Of a stretch of DNA of 64,000 nt, positions 43,215 through 52,070 are shown in pieces (the first letter of the stretch is position 1; the number at the start of each line of letters is the position of its first letter). The translations under genes were made by a program, and so were the position numbers. Below the pieces are notes generated by a model. That model ran no database searches. It saw only the letters and a program-made list of their open reading frames with translations, and was not told the origin of the DNA. Source of the DNA: Microcoleus sp. AS-A8 (GTDB taxonomy: Bacteria; Cyanobacteriota; Cyanobacteriia; Cyanobacteriales; Coleofasciculaceae). The stretch is from positions 310,001 through 374,000 of the forward strand of contig JAMPKV010000001.1 of the NCBI GenBank assembly GCA_039962225.1, given 5' to 3'.

Positions 43215-46010
43215 ATGCTCACTGAAGATGAGTTCAAAAACTGGTGTCGCCGCCTTAATATGACGGAACTAGCGAGGAAGAGCATAGAAATAATTCGCTC
43301 ATCCGAACCATCGCGGCTTGTTGGCGGGGGTAGAAAGAACGTTTCAGGACGCTATCCCAGCCGCAAGATGAGGAGAACGATTCAGTTCGAGTCACACCGT
43401 AACGAGCTAGCGCATATCTATAAACTAGAGCATGACCAAGATGTGCTGGAGTACTACGACCAGCCTCCCCCCATTGAACTTATTTACCTGAGTAAGTCAG
43501 GACGACGCATTCGCCAGTTACACACGCCGGACTTTTTCGTCATTCGGAAAAACACCGCAGGCTGGGAAGAGTGCAAGACACAAGAGGAGTTACTCAAAAA
43601 AGCACAGGAGAGTCCGAACCGTTACCAGCTCACAGAGCCTGGTAAGTGGCAATGCCCTCCAGGTGAAGAGTACGCACACGCATTGGGTTTGTACTACTGT
43701 TTTCGCTCATCTGCTGAAATTGATTGGATATTCCAGAGAAACTTTGTTTGGCTGGAGGATTACTTTCAAGCCAAGTTGCCACAAGTAGATGAGGAGGTGT
43801 CTCGTGCCGTCCTTTCAGTTGTAGAAGCCGAGCCGGGAATTGTCCTAACCGACTTACTCAATCGTGTTGAGCAAGCTAAGGTCGATGACCTCAATATCCT
43901 GATTGCTACTGATCGAGTGTACGTTGACCTCAGTGCAGTTCCCTTGAGGCAGCCGGAGCAGGTGCAAGTTTTTCTCGACCAAGAAGAAGCTTTCACTTAT
44001 GCTCAAGTGACCAAGATTGCTCCCCCAACGTCTGTAAGCCAAATTTGCGCCGTTAAAGTTAGTGCCGGAACACCAATATCCTGGGATGGTGCAAACTGGC
44101 AGATTGTTAATACGGGGAACACCTCGATTGGACTATTGAAAGACAATGACGATTTTATCCAACTACCCAATAAGGTGTTCGAGGATTTAGTTGAGAAAGG
44201 ACAAATCACGGGGCTTCTAGCCCAAACCGAATCAAGCCTTAATGCTGAAGTTGAGGAAATACTCCGCAAAGCCAGTAAGAGAGACCGGGAAGAAGCCAAT
44301 CGTCGCTACAAAACGATTGAACCCTTCCTCAATCGCAACTCATCCACCAAACCTAATAGCTCCGAACGTCGTTGGATTGCGAGCTACCGAGAAGCCGAAA
44401 AGATTTACCAGCGAGGCTTCATCGGACTCCTACCGAACCATCAACAGAAGGGAAATTACCAGCCAAAAATCAGTGAAGAAGTCCGAACCCTGATGGAGGC
44501 GTTTATTGAGGACAAGTATGAAACCCTCAAGCAGCAGTCAATCAGCCGAATTTACTGGTCTTTTAAAGAAGAATGCATCCAACAAGGAATTAAGCACCCA
44601 AGCTACGAATTGTTTCGTAAAACCGTTCACGGGCGTCCTGCTTATCAGAAAACTCTAAAGCGCCAGGGACATCGAGCCGCTTATCAAGAGGAACTGTTCT
44701 ACTGGCGCTTGGACAGAGAAAAAACACCTCCCCACGGTGAACGTCCGTTTGAAATCTGCCACATCGACCACACCGAAGCCGATGTTGAGTTAGTCAGCTC
44801 AATTATGGCGACTCTTGGCGGTGACTTAGAGTTCTTGTGTGATGGTAACGGCAATAAAGCGCGTCCCTGGTTAACCTTATTGATGGACGCTTACTCAAGG
44901 CGAATACTTGCTGCTTACTTGACTTTCGATCCACCCAGCTACCGCTCCTGCATGATGGTTTTGAGAATTTGCGTCCAACGCTTTGGTCGCCTTCCCCAAA
45001 TCATCGTGGTAGATAATGGTGCAGAATTTAACAGCAGCGACTTTGAAACCCTCCTCGCTTACTACCGATGCACTAAGAAACAAAGACCATCAGCTAAGGG
45101 ACGTTTTGGTTCAGTCATTGAACGCTTCTTTGGGGTTGCCAACCAGGAGTTTTGGCACAATCTAAAGGGCAACACCCAGATTATGCGAAATGTTCGGCAG
45201 GTAACCAAAGGCGTCAATCCGAAAAATCAGGCAGTCTGGACGCTGGGCAAGGTATACGAATACCTGTGTGAATATGTTTATGAAGTGTATGAAGCCTCAC
45301 CTCATCCTGCCTTAAGGCAGAGTCCTAGAGATGCCTTCAAGGCTGGCCTAGCCAGAGGAGGTAGTCGAGACCATTTGCTCATTTCTCCAGACGAGTTTCG
45401 GCTACTATCGCTCCCCTCACCAACAGACCGAGAAGGCAAAAGAAAAGTTACGCGGCAAGGGGTAAAAATTAACCACCTCTACTACTGGCACAAATCCTTC
45501 AGTGGGATAAAGGTTCGGGATACAGATGTAGAAGTGAAATATGAGCCATTCGATATCACTGTGGCTTATGCCTACGTCAATAAAGAGTGGGTGAAATGTT
45601 CTTCAGGTTACCTCCAAGAACTCCAAGGTCACTCAGTACGAGAGTTGATGATTGCTACCGCTGAACTAAAAAAGCTTAACGAGATTCAAAATCGGCAATT
45701 TACTGAAATCACAGGCAAAAAACTTGCTCAGTTCTTTGCCTCTGTAGAAAAGGAAGAGGTTGCTTTATCGCCACCTTCACGAGAGGCGAAAAAAGCTGTG
45801 CTAGCGCAGCGCAAGCGGGATTTGGAAGTCAAGCCGGTACATGCACTGATTGACGGTGATTATGTGGAACAAGATACTGATTCTTCTGTAGACCATCTTG
45901 AAGAGTCTAAAAGCTATGAAAGTGAAAGTTTACCCCTGTCCACAGAGTCTATTCCGCTGGATGATGAGGATGATGATTTTGAAAATTTTCAACCTCTAGA
46001 GGAATGGTGA
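43215..46010 (+). CDS. tnsAB: TnsA-TnsB fusion transposase
   Basis: The 931-residue protein fuses two Tn7 functions. Residues ~40-190 are a TnsA-like endonuclease with catalytic Glu64 (HRNEL), Asp106 (HTPDFFV) and Glu119-x-Lys121 (EECKT). Residues ~500-690 are a TnsB/Mu-type DDE integrase with Asp518 (HIDHTEAD), Asp600 (VVDNGAEF) and Glu636 (SVIERFFG), spacing D-35-E. Between them is a TnsB helix-turn-helix region, and an acidic tail ends the protein. With both nucleases intact, cut-and-paste rather than cointegrate transposition is expected. TnsAB fusions are known in cyanobacterial Tn7-like and type I-B CAST elements, not in type V-K. GAGGAG lies nine bases before the ATG. Confidence 0.9.
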   Translation: MLTEDEFKNWCRRLNMTELARKSIEIIRSSEPSRLVGGGRKNVSGRYPSRKMRRTIQFESHRNELAHIYKLEHDQDVLEYYDQPPPIELIYLSKSGRRIRQLHTPDFFVIRKNTAGWEECKTQEELLKKAQESPNRYQLTEPGKWQCPPGEEYAHALGLYYCFRSSAEIDWIFQRNFVWLEDYFQAKLPQVDEEVSRAVLSVVEAEPGIVLTDLLNRVEQAKVDDLNILIATDRVYVDLSAVPLRQPEQVQVFLDQEEAFTYAQVTKIAPPTSVSQICAVKVSAGTPISWDGANWQIVNTGNTSIGLLKDNDDFIQLPNKVFEDLVEKGQITGLLAQTESSLNAEVEEILRKASKRDREEANRRYKTIEPFLNRNSSTKPNSSERRWIASYREAEKIYQRGFIGLLPNHQQKGNYQPKISEEVRTLMEAFIEDKYETLKQQSISRIYWSFKEECIQQGIKHPSYELFRKTVHGRPAYQKTLKRQGHRAAYQEELFYWRLDREKTPPHGERPFEICHIDHTEADVELVSSIMATLGGDLEFLCDGNGNKARPWLTLLMDAYSRRILAAYLTFDPPSYRSCMMVLRICVQRFGRLPQIIVVDNGAEFNSSDFETLLAYYRCTKKQRPSAKGRFGSVIERFFGVANQEFWHNLKGNTQIMRNVRQVTKGVNPKNQAVWTLGKVYEYLCEYVYEVYEASPHPALRQSPRDAFKAGLARGGSRDHLLISPDEFRLLSLPSPTDREGKRKVTRQGVKINHLYYWHKSFSGIKVRDTDVEVKYEPFDITVAYAYVNKEWVKCSSGYLQELQGHSVRELMIATAELKKLNEIQNRQFTEITGKKLAQFFASVEKEEVALSPPSREAKKAVLAQRKRDLEVKPVHALIDGDYVEQDTDSSVDHLEESKSYESESLPLSTESIPLDDEDDDFENFQPLEEW

Positions 46011-47200
46011 TGGCAACTAAGCAGGGATTCCCACCAGAATTACTCACTCAATCAACACAAAAGCGCTTAGATTACTTCAAGGCTCCCGGTAAAACCGTAA
46101 GGCACCGGAATCTGGAATTAGTGTATAACCAAGTTTTGCGTGCCATTCGAGAACCAGCAGGAGCTTCGATAATTCTAGTCATGGGGCCATCCGGTGTAGG
46201 AAAAACCACATTACTGCGCTTGGTCGAGAAAAATATTCTTGAGGAAAGCTTGCCACAGATGGAACTCGACCCCGGTTGGATTCCGATTGTCTGTGTTGAG
46301 GCAGTTGCACCAGGTAAGGATACTTTCAGGTGGAAAGACTTCTATAAACGTACCCTGATTGCTATCGATGAACCACTGATTCAGGAGAAAATTAGCTATA
46401 CCGAAGACGGTATCCGCCGTGATAGCGAAGGGAAACTTATTGTTAAGTCAAGGGCAACTGAAGATAGCTTGCGTTTAGCGATGGAGCAAGCGTTGTCTCA
46501 CCGTAGACCCTACACTCTAGCGGTAGATGAATTTCAGGATATTGGTAAGATGGCTAGCCAAAAGGTTTTGGAAGCTCACATGGACTCTATTAAGTCAGCC
46601 GTGAATACGACCAAAATTCCCTGGACTGGGTTTGGGACTTATCAACTTCTGGACTTCCTCGAACTGAGTCCCCAATTAAGCCGACGTACTCGGATTATTC
46701 ACTTGCCTCGCTACCGCCTAGAGGACGAGAAGGATATTGAGGCGTTTAAAGAAGCTCTAAAACATTTGCTGTATCGGATGCCATTACCAGAAACACCCCG
46801 CCTAGTGAACAAATACTGGGAGTACTGCTACGAACGTAGCATTGGCTGTATTGGTACACTTAAAGATTGGCTGGTACAAGCACTTGACCTCGCTCTTGAA
46901 GAAAAAGCAACGACTCTCACCCTTAATCATCTCGAAAAAACAGCAAAGTTAACCTCTGAGTGCATACAAATGGCAAAAGATGCGATCGAGGGTGAAGAAA
47001 GGCTGACTGATAGTAAAGAGAGCCAACGCCAATTGCGTGAACTTCTCAACCCAAAGAAACAAAAAGTTCAGGAAGCTCAAACTAACTCAGGTAAAGACGA
47101 TAAGCAAGAGAACAACGGTAGCAAGTCAAAGGGTTCGAGCAGACGACGAGTGGGTCAACGCAATCCCAAGCGAGACCCAGTAGCAAGTGAATCATTATGA
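46010..47200 (+). CDS. tnsC: TnsC-type AAA+ transposition regulator
   Basis: The ~396-residue ATPase has Walker A VMGPSGVGKTTL near residues 57-68, Walker B LAVDEFQDIG near 170, and a TWFG/TGFGTYQLL sensor region near 205. It should form filaments on target DNA and hand target information from TniQ (or Cascade) to TnsAB. The last ~75 residues are a charged, Lys/Gln-rich tail. The start is the ATG that overlaps the tnsAB stop as TGATG, with AGAGGA six bases upstream; the ATG six bases earlier lies on the ribosome-binding site. The end overlaps tniQ by four bases (ATGA). Confidence 0.88.
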   Translation: MATKQGFPPELLTQSTQKRLDYFKAPGKTVRHRNLELVYNQVLRAIREPAGASIILVMGPSGVGKTTLLRLVEKNILEESLPQMELDPGWIPIVCVEAVAPGKDTFRWKDFYKRTLIAIDEPLIQEKISYTEDGIRRDSEGKLIVKSRATEDSLRLAMEQALSHRRPYTLAVDEFQDIGKMASQKVLEAHMDSIKSAVNTTKIPWTGFGTYQLLDFLELSPQLSRRTRIIHLPRYRLEDEKDIEAFKEALKHLLYRMPLPETPRLVNKYWEYCYERSIGCIGTLKDWLVQALDLALEEKATTLTLNHLEKTAKLTSECIQMAKDAIEGEERLTDSKESQRQLRELLNPKKQKVQEAQTNSGKDDKQENNGSKSKGSSRRRVGQRNPKRDPVASESL

Positions 47201-48216
47201 GTGTTGATGAATCCACTTCGGTGGAGATGTGGGATTTGCAAAAACCCGCTATTCCACCGCGTAGCCGTCTTTATCACTTAGAACCTATTGGAGTGGGGAC
47301 ACCCTATACAGAAAGCTTAAGCAGTTATCTCTGTCGATTAGCTCAGGAGCATTGTGTTACCTCTGGGAAACTGATTGTAGGAGAAATTGCTCCACAGATG
47401 ATGGGTGAAGGATATAAGGTTACTTTCATTAAAAAGAATGTTAGTACCATTTTCAGTAACAGTGATGCCAAGCCAGCCATTAATGGGATGAGGGAAAAGA
47501 CGCAATCTCTTATCCAAGCTTTAAAAGAGCTAACTCAGCGTAAAGACTTAGTGTTTTTAAGCCTTTTAACTTGGAAAGGAGTAATTAATGAGCGAGAATT
47601 ATTTCGTCAATATCGAGCCTGGTGTCCTCAGTGTAATGAGCAATGGCGACAAGAGAAGAAGGTGATTTATGAACCTTTACTGTGGTCTTTTCGACAGGTT
47701 GATGCTTGTCTGAATCACAACTGTCTCTTAGTTAATGAATGTCCCTACTGTAGTTCCCGCTTACCTGTGATTGCTAATTCCTTACAACTAGGGTTTTGTT
47801 CTCGTTGTAAGCGTTGGCTGGGAAGCCAAAAAGACGAGAGTCAAGTATTAACAGCTGATGAACTGGCGTGGAATCAGTACAAGATAAAGAGTATTGGGGA
47901 TTTGATTGCAGTTGCTCCTAAATTAGAGTATCAGCCTACTCTTGACGCTTTGAATAAAAAGTTCCAGCTTATTTTATTTTGTTTTGAAAGAGCCGTTAAT
48001 CAAGATTTGACTCAGTTTATTAGCTTGGGCAAGATTATGGAGCAACTGAAGATAGCCTTAACTCAACATTATGATAAGCCTTTTCATCTGAGCAACTTAG
48101 TTATTCCAGTTTGTTATCAAACTGATATATCTATCACTCAATTATTTTTAGAAGAATTTAATTTATTAAGTGAAATTTTACTGAGGAATTTTAAGATAAA
48201 TTACAGGCTTACTTAA
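47197..48216 (+). CDS. tniQ: TniQ/TnsD-family target selector
   Basis: The 339-residue protein opens with the TniQ signature YTESLSSYLCRLAQEH near residue 35 and has zinc-finger pairs WCPQCNEQW, CLNHNCLLVNECPYCSSRLP and GFCSRCKRWLG (about 140-215). The length lies between short V-K TniQ (~170) and long TnsD (>450). It may be the TniQ that joins Cascade, or a TnsD that recognises a fixed attachment site; type I-B CASTs usually have both. The C-terminal ~125 residues are helical without known motifs. The four-base overlap with tnsC shows translational coupling. Confidence 0.85.
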   Translation: MSVDESTSVEMWDLQKPAIPPRSRLYHLEPIGVGTPYTESLSSYLCRLAQEHCVTSGKLIVGEIAPQMMGEGYKVTFIKKNVSTIFSNSDAKPAINGMREKTQSLIQALKELTQRKDLVFLSLLTWKGVINERELFRQYRAWCPQCNEQWRQEKKVIYEPLLWSFRQVDACLNHNCLLVNECPYCSSRLPVIANSLQLGFCSRCKRWLGSQKDESQVLTADELAWNQYKIKSIGDLIAVAPKLEYQPTLDALNKKFQLILFCFERAVNQDLTQFISLGKIMEQLKIALTQHYDKPFHLSNLVIPVCYQTDISITQLFLEEFNLLSEILLRNFKINYRLT

Positions 48217-48253
48217 CCTGTATTGTTGATTTTTGACAAGATTCGGCGATCGC

Positions 48254-50092
48254 TCAATAATTCGTCACTATCCCCCCATGTAGGCTACTGCCGTTACCGT
48301 TTTTATACTCCGCCACGGATGGCTCAAACGGTTCAAGGATTAAATTCTTGCCCATTGCCTTGCCAACTAACTCCATTAAGGCTTTTGTCCGTGCCGCGAA
48401 AAATCCCTCAAAGTCGTCTTGGCGCAGAAACTCTGGCTCAATAGTGTGCGATCGCAACATCTCATCCAGTTTCTCTGGCGAGGTTCCCGACATCTCAAAC
48501 TCCTTGAGATAAACCGAAGGCGCTTTGGAGCCGATTTTTTTATTCGTTTTCGCGCTTAAGGGGGTGCGATTGACCAAGCAGTTGTATTTTTTCGGGTCAA
48601 TGTCATGCTTTCGACACCACGAAACTGGGAAGATGTGGTGCGATTCTACCCTTTGTTCAAAATAAAGTACGTCATTAATTTCTTCCCCCGTACTCCAATC
48701 CACTGCCCCAGATAGGCGCAATAGCGCTGACAAGCCTTGGTAGACCGCACCATAGCGTTTTCTGGCATTTAGGAGCCGCTCTACCGAGAATCTGGCAGAA
48801 GTCACCGTCGTTGGCATGGCACCGCTGAATAACCAAAGGGGTATCTCCACTAAGTCACAGGCGGCTCGCACCTCCCCGCGTAGATACAGCTCTCCAAACA
48901 TCCCACACGATAACCAACGCGCTAATTGAGAACGAACTCGTTCGCTATCCGATCGCTTTCCCAGTACAGTTAAAATTGCCGCCATTGCCACTAATTGGAT
49001 GGGGTATGCCAAATGGTTAGCGTCAAAGATTTTCTGGGCGTGCAGGAATCGGGCGGCTTCCTCAAACCCTCTGGTGATGGGGTCTGCCCAAGTCTGGTAT
49101 TCTTCGGTTGAGAGTTTCAAAACTTCTGAGCGCCGACAGCTAACACCGGGTAATTTCTCGGAAACTATGCCTGCACGAAAGGCATCTTGGCGACGGGCAT
49201 AAGAAGCTGCTAAGGTGACGGCTTGAAGAAAATCTGTATTCCTTAAAGAACGCAAGGCTTTAAAAGACATCAGGTGAACCTCTCGGCGCTTCCAATCGTC
49301 ACGCAGACTGAAGTTGTCAGCACAGTAACTAGCCGTCATCAGGTCGAAAAAATTGAGGTCGCACCCGGAGGTGTTGGTATCTTCAAAGACCTGGCAAACG
49401 GCGTCTTTTGGCAAGGAGTCTCGCAATTGGATGACCGGCATCTGATAATGCTCGAATTTTTTGAGGATTTCCAGCTCTAAGGTATCCAGGAGTTTGAGTT
49501 TTTCGCTATCGTATCCCCAAAATTTAGAGTATTTGCTTCTCCATTCCGAAAAAAAGAAGACCTTTGATAGGGGGAACAGTCCGATTAAATATTCTTGGCA
49601 TGGTGTAGAAAAATCAATTACCCCATGAGCTGTTCGCAGCTTTTTTGATTCAGGTAAGGCGAGAATTGCTTCTTTTCGGTCGGTATTGGGGTCGAGGGAT
49701 TTTTCAATGTCCAGGTAGTACCACTTGCGGCTGAGTTTGTTGCTGTTGGAGTCTTTAACCAGGACGGGTTGCTCGGATAGCAGCACCATGAACAGGGTGG
49801 TTAAACGCTGTTGCCCGTCGAGAATTAATAAGTTGGGTGCAGGGGATTGCTGTAGCGTCGCGCCATTGAGCAGGCGAGGCTTGAACCGCACTTGAGGATT
49901 ACCTTGTTGGAGTAGCATGACCGCACCAACGGGGTAAGCCAGGGATAGGCTCGTCAGCAGCCTTTTGACGCGAGCATCATCCCAAACCCAATCCCGCTGG
50001 AAATCCGGCAGTTGGATGCGTCCGATTTTGATGTCTTTGAGGATATCCAGCAGAGGATATTTGGTGATGTCGAAGGTGCTAATCGAGTTCAT
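48254..50092 (-). CDS. DUF262/HNH-type protein (GmrSD-like)
   Basis: The 612-residue protein has an N-terminal DUF262 domain (IQLPDFQRDWVWDDARVKRLL, then ILDGQQRLTTLF near residue 90), the ParB-like nucleotide-binding/hydrolysis fold of GmrS. The C-terminal part has an HNH/DUF1524-like VESHHIFPVSWC near 475 and NRTPLSAKTNKKIGSKAPS. This is the fused architecture of GmrSD-type modification-dependent restriction systems that cleave modified phage DNA. It is the first cargo gene inside the transposon, converging on tniQ. Key motifs look intact. Defence function is inferred from family and setting. Confidence 0.85.
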   Translation of the reverse strand: MNSISTFDITKYPLLDILKDIKIGRIQLPDFQRDWVWDDARVKRLLTSLSLAYPVGAVMLLQQGNPQVRFKPRLLNGATLQQSPAPNLLILDGQQRLTTLFMVLLSEQPVLVKDSNSNKLSRKWYYLDIEKSLDPNTDRKEAILALPESKKLRTAHGVIDFSTPCQEYLIGLFPLSKVFFFSEWRSKYSKFWGYDSEKLKLLDTLELEILKKFEHYQMPVIQLRDSLPKDAVCQVFEDTNTSGCDLNFFDLMTASYCADNFSLRDDWKRREVHLMSFKALRSLRNTDFLQAVTLAASYARRQDAFRAGIVSEKLPGVSCRRSEVLKLSTEEYQTWADPITRGFEEAARFLHAQKIFDANHLAYPIQLVAMAAILTVLGKRSDSERVRSQLARWLSCGMFGELYLRGEVRAACDLVEIPLWLFSGAMPTTVTSARFSVERLLNARKRYGAVYQGLSALLRLSGAVDWSTGEEINDVLYFEQRVESHHIFPVSWCRKHDIDPKKYNCLVNRTPLSAKTNKKIGSKAPSVYLKEFEMSGTSPEKLDEMLRSHTIEPEFLRQDDFEGFFAARTKALMELVGKAMGKNLILEPFEPSVAEYKNGNGSSLHGGIVTNY

Positions 50093-50210
50093 TCAAACAG
50101 GGAGCGATCGCTACTACTTTTGGCAAACTACTCCCCATCTTTCGTGCAGGTCAAGAGTTCAAGAAAAAGTCTTGTCAATTTGACAAAATTGTTGGCAAAA
50201 CACGGATGAA

Positions 50211-50495
50211 TTAACCTTGTTGTCTGTTTGAGTGCCACTGTTCTAAGAGCGGGTGAACTTGAGAAGCGTTTTCCAACAAAAAATCCGCTACTGCCATTAT
50301 TCTCTGGTAAGGAAGCCCTGCTTCTCGGCGGCTGGTTCTTCCCCCTAACCAATGGTTCGTGGTTGATTGCGAGACGCAGCAGATTTGAGCTAATTCTAAT
50401 GACCCGAATCCCCAGCGATGGCTAAACACTTGGGGAGACATGAACATCTGATTGTGGAGTTGGAGGACTTGTTGACGTGCCTCTGGTTCAGACAT
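50211..50495 (-). CDS. small helix-turn-helix-like protein
   Basis: The 94-residue protein has a helix-turn-helix-like core (LELAQICCVSQSTTNHWLGG, residues ~32-51) followed by YQRIMAVADFLLEN. It may be a DNA-binding regulator or an adaptor to the gene upstream. It follows the 96-residue gene by 13 bases, so the two form an operon, read away from the C-box region. Confidence 0.6.
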   Translation of the reverse strand: MSEPEARQQVLQLHNQMFMSPQVFSHRWGFGSLELAQICCVSQSTTNHWLGGRTSRREAGLPYQRIMAVADFLLENASQVHPLLEQWHSNRQQG

Positions 50496-50508
50496 GATGA
50501 TTGCTGTC

Positions 50509-50799
50509 TCAAGCTATTGGGGGTGGATTTAGCGCTTCGATATCTTCTTCAAAGGCAAAGTCATAATGCGTGATGGAGTGAGAAGGACTTCGTTGATCGA
50601 GGAGAATCAAGTAGTGAAGACCTGTGACTGAGCAGCTAGCGGAGTGAGTGTAGACAACACCAAGGATGCAACCAAAGTCAGGATTGGGGACTTGACGCCA
50701 GCGCACCTGTTCGCCGAGTTGAAACTGTTGTCGGGGAACGTGTTCAGGAACGACCTCTGGCAGAGCAAATGGCGGCAGGTGGGAGGGGATATCAGGCAT
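50509..50799 (-). CDS. conserved hypothetical (96 aa)
   Basis: The 96-residue protein has a beta-rich middle (FQLGEQVRWRQVPNPDFGCILGVVYT), a pattern seen in small cyanobacterial proteins with an SH3-like fold, and an acidic end. I do not recognise a function. It is the first gene of a minus-strand pair that diverges from the C-protein-like gene, so both may share the operators at 50836-50869. Confidence 0.6.
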   Translation of the reverse strand: MPDIPSHLPPFALPEVVPEHVPRQQFQLGEQVRWRQVPNPDFGCILGVVYTHSASCSVTGLHYLILLDQRSPSHSITHYDFAFEEDIEALNPPPIA

Positions 50800-50835
50800 A
50801 GCTAAGTTCCCGAAAGCAATTTGCTTTATTTTATT

Positions 50836-50869
50836 ACTTATAGTCTATAAAGCTTAACTTATTGTCTAT
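50836..50869. promoter_or_regulatory. C-box-like direct repeat operator
   Basis: ACTTATAGTCTAT (50836-50848) and ACTTATTGTCTAT (50857-50869) are 21 bases apart, i.e. two helical turns, matching at 12 of 13. ACTTATAGT resembles the GACTTATAGTC C-box of restriction-modification controllers. The pair lies between divergent genes, 35 bases before the XRE start. Confidence 0.65.
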
Positions 50870-50903
50870 GGACTCATGACTCGCACTTTCTGACAATCGT
50901 GCG

Positions 50904-51167
50904 GTGAGTCAAAAACAACAATCAGAAATTAACAAGCGTTTTGGGAAAGCCATCAGGCGGCGTCGGCGAGAATTAGACCTATCTCAAGAGGAACTTGCCG
51001 AGCGGGCTGAGCTTCACCAAACCTATATTTCAGACATTGAGAGAGGAGGACGTAATCCTTCTCTAGAGAATGTTGAGAAGCTAGCTAAAGCACTGGATAT
51101 ATCTATTACTCGTCTATTTATTGAGTATGGTGTTGAGGTGGAGAGTGAGCCGGAGAAAGGTGATTGA
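50904..51167 (+). CDS. XRE-family controller (C-protein-like)
   Basis: The 87-residue protein is a single XRE helix-turn-helix: AIRRRRRELDLSQEELAERA, then LHQTYISDIERGGRNPSLENV. This closely follows the C-protein pattern of restriction-modification controllers (YISDIERG, N-SL-N). The GTG start has no strong Shine-Dalgarno, as in some leaderless C genes. The two upstream C-box-like repeats would allow autoregulation and control of the divergent operon. Its natural target may be the type I R-M operon at 55.6-61 kb or the DUF262 gene; that link is a guess. Confidence 0.85.
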   Translation: MSQKQQSEINKRFGKAIRRRRRELDLSQEELAERAELHQTYISDIERGGRNPSLENVEKLAKALDISITRLFIEYGVEVESEPEKGD

Positions 51168-51578
51168 CTGTTGAACGATGGGTTACACCACACGCGCTCG
51201 TACCACCGTTGAGCTAAACCATCATCATCGTTGGTGAAGTAGGAAGAATCCTTTATTCATTCGCTTGTTCCGGTAGAGATAAGCGTAAACAGATTCCCCA
51301 GACCCACCAGAACGCTTTTTCCAATAGATGGACATTTGTAGTATCCAAATCTGCATACTACAAATCCTAATCAGCTATATGGCTTCATTGATAGTACAAT
51401 TGTTCTATTCAAGCCTCAAGAGCCAAATCCTTTACATTTTTCAAACGAAATTGTTAAGATTATAAGTTTTACTTGAATATATACAATCAAGTGAAGTAAT
51501 GAAGAGGCTCTTGCAAAGATGCTTGCTTGTACCTATGCTGAACCCCAAGTTGCCTAGTACTCAGAAGGCGAAAGAGCC
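51168..51578. other. 411-base gap with a 10-bp inverted repeat and a tRNA-like piece
   Basis: TTTGTAGTAT at 51335-51344 pairs with ATACTACAAA at 51355-51364 (10-base loop); no T-tract follows, so an operator for the Panacea antitoxin gene is more likely than a terminator. At 51174-51232 the minus strand shows a D-arm-like TTTAGCTCAACGGTGGTA and flanking AACGATG/CATCGTT arms, perhaps a tRNA fragment. Neither is certain. Confidence 0.5.
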
Positions 51579-52064
51579 ATGTTAGACCAACTTATAAAGT
51601 ATTTCGTGTACGCGACAAGAGGACATATCACTAAAACCCAACTCGTCAAATTCTTGTATTTAGCCGATCTTTACTCTGTCAAATGGACAGGAAAGCAGCT
51701 TACTAAACTAGACTGGTATTACTATCTGCATGGACCTTGGCATGAAGATATAGATGCGGCTCTAGCTAAAATGAACGGTAAGGAAATTCTCCAAGACTCA
51801 GAGGGGGACGCTGTGCTGATTAGACTTGGTCCAGAAGCAGCTAATGCCGAGGAACTTGAATTACCTGCAAGTCTCAAGTTAATACTTGAGAACATTAGGA
51901 GAGAGTGGGCAGGTGCAGGTCAGGATAGAATTAAGCAATTACTTGACTATGTTTATAGCACTGCTCCGATGCTGGAGGTTAAGGAGGCACATAAGCCAGA
52001 AGAGAAAGTGCCCCTTAACCTAGAAAAGGAGAGAGAGAGATTAATTCAGGAATTAGACCAATAA
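51579..52064 (+). CDS. Panacea-domain (DUF4065) antitoxin
   Basis: The 161-residue protein carries the Panacea/SocA domain: KTQLVKFLYLADLYSVKWTG, WYYYLHGPWHEDIDAAL. Panacea proteins are exchangeable antitoxins that neutralise many toxin folds in adjacent genes. The last ~30 residues form a Glu/Lys-rich helix that could be the toxin-neutralising part. The toxin-like gene starts six bases downstream on the same strand, the standard antitoxin-first layout. Autoregulation from the 51335-51364 palindrome is possible. Confidence 0.85.
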   Translation: MLDQLIKYFVYATRGHITKTQLVKFLYLADLYSVKWTGKQLTKLDWYYYLHGPWHEDIDAALAKMNGKEILQDSEGDAVLIRLGPEAANAEELELPASLKLILENIRREWAGAGQDRIKQLLDYVYSTAPMLEVKEAHKPEEKVPLNLEKERERLIQELDQ

Positions 52065-52070
52065 AGCAAA

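Noticed and set aside
43215-48216. Type V-K CAST
   Set aside because: V-K elements lack TnsA and have a ~170-residue TniQ and cas12k next to it; here TnsA is fused to TnsB and no cas12k is seen.
48217-48300. Terminator or transposon right end after tniQ
   Set aside because: No inverted TnsB site and no hairpin with a T-tract in the segment.
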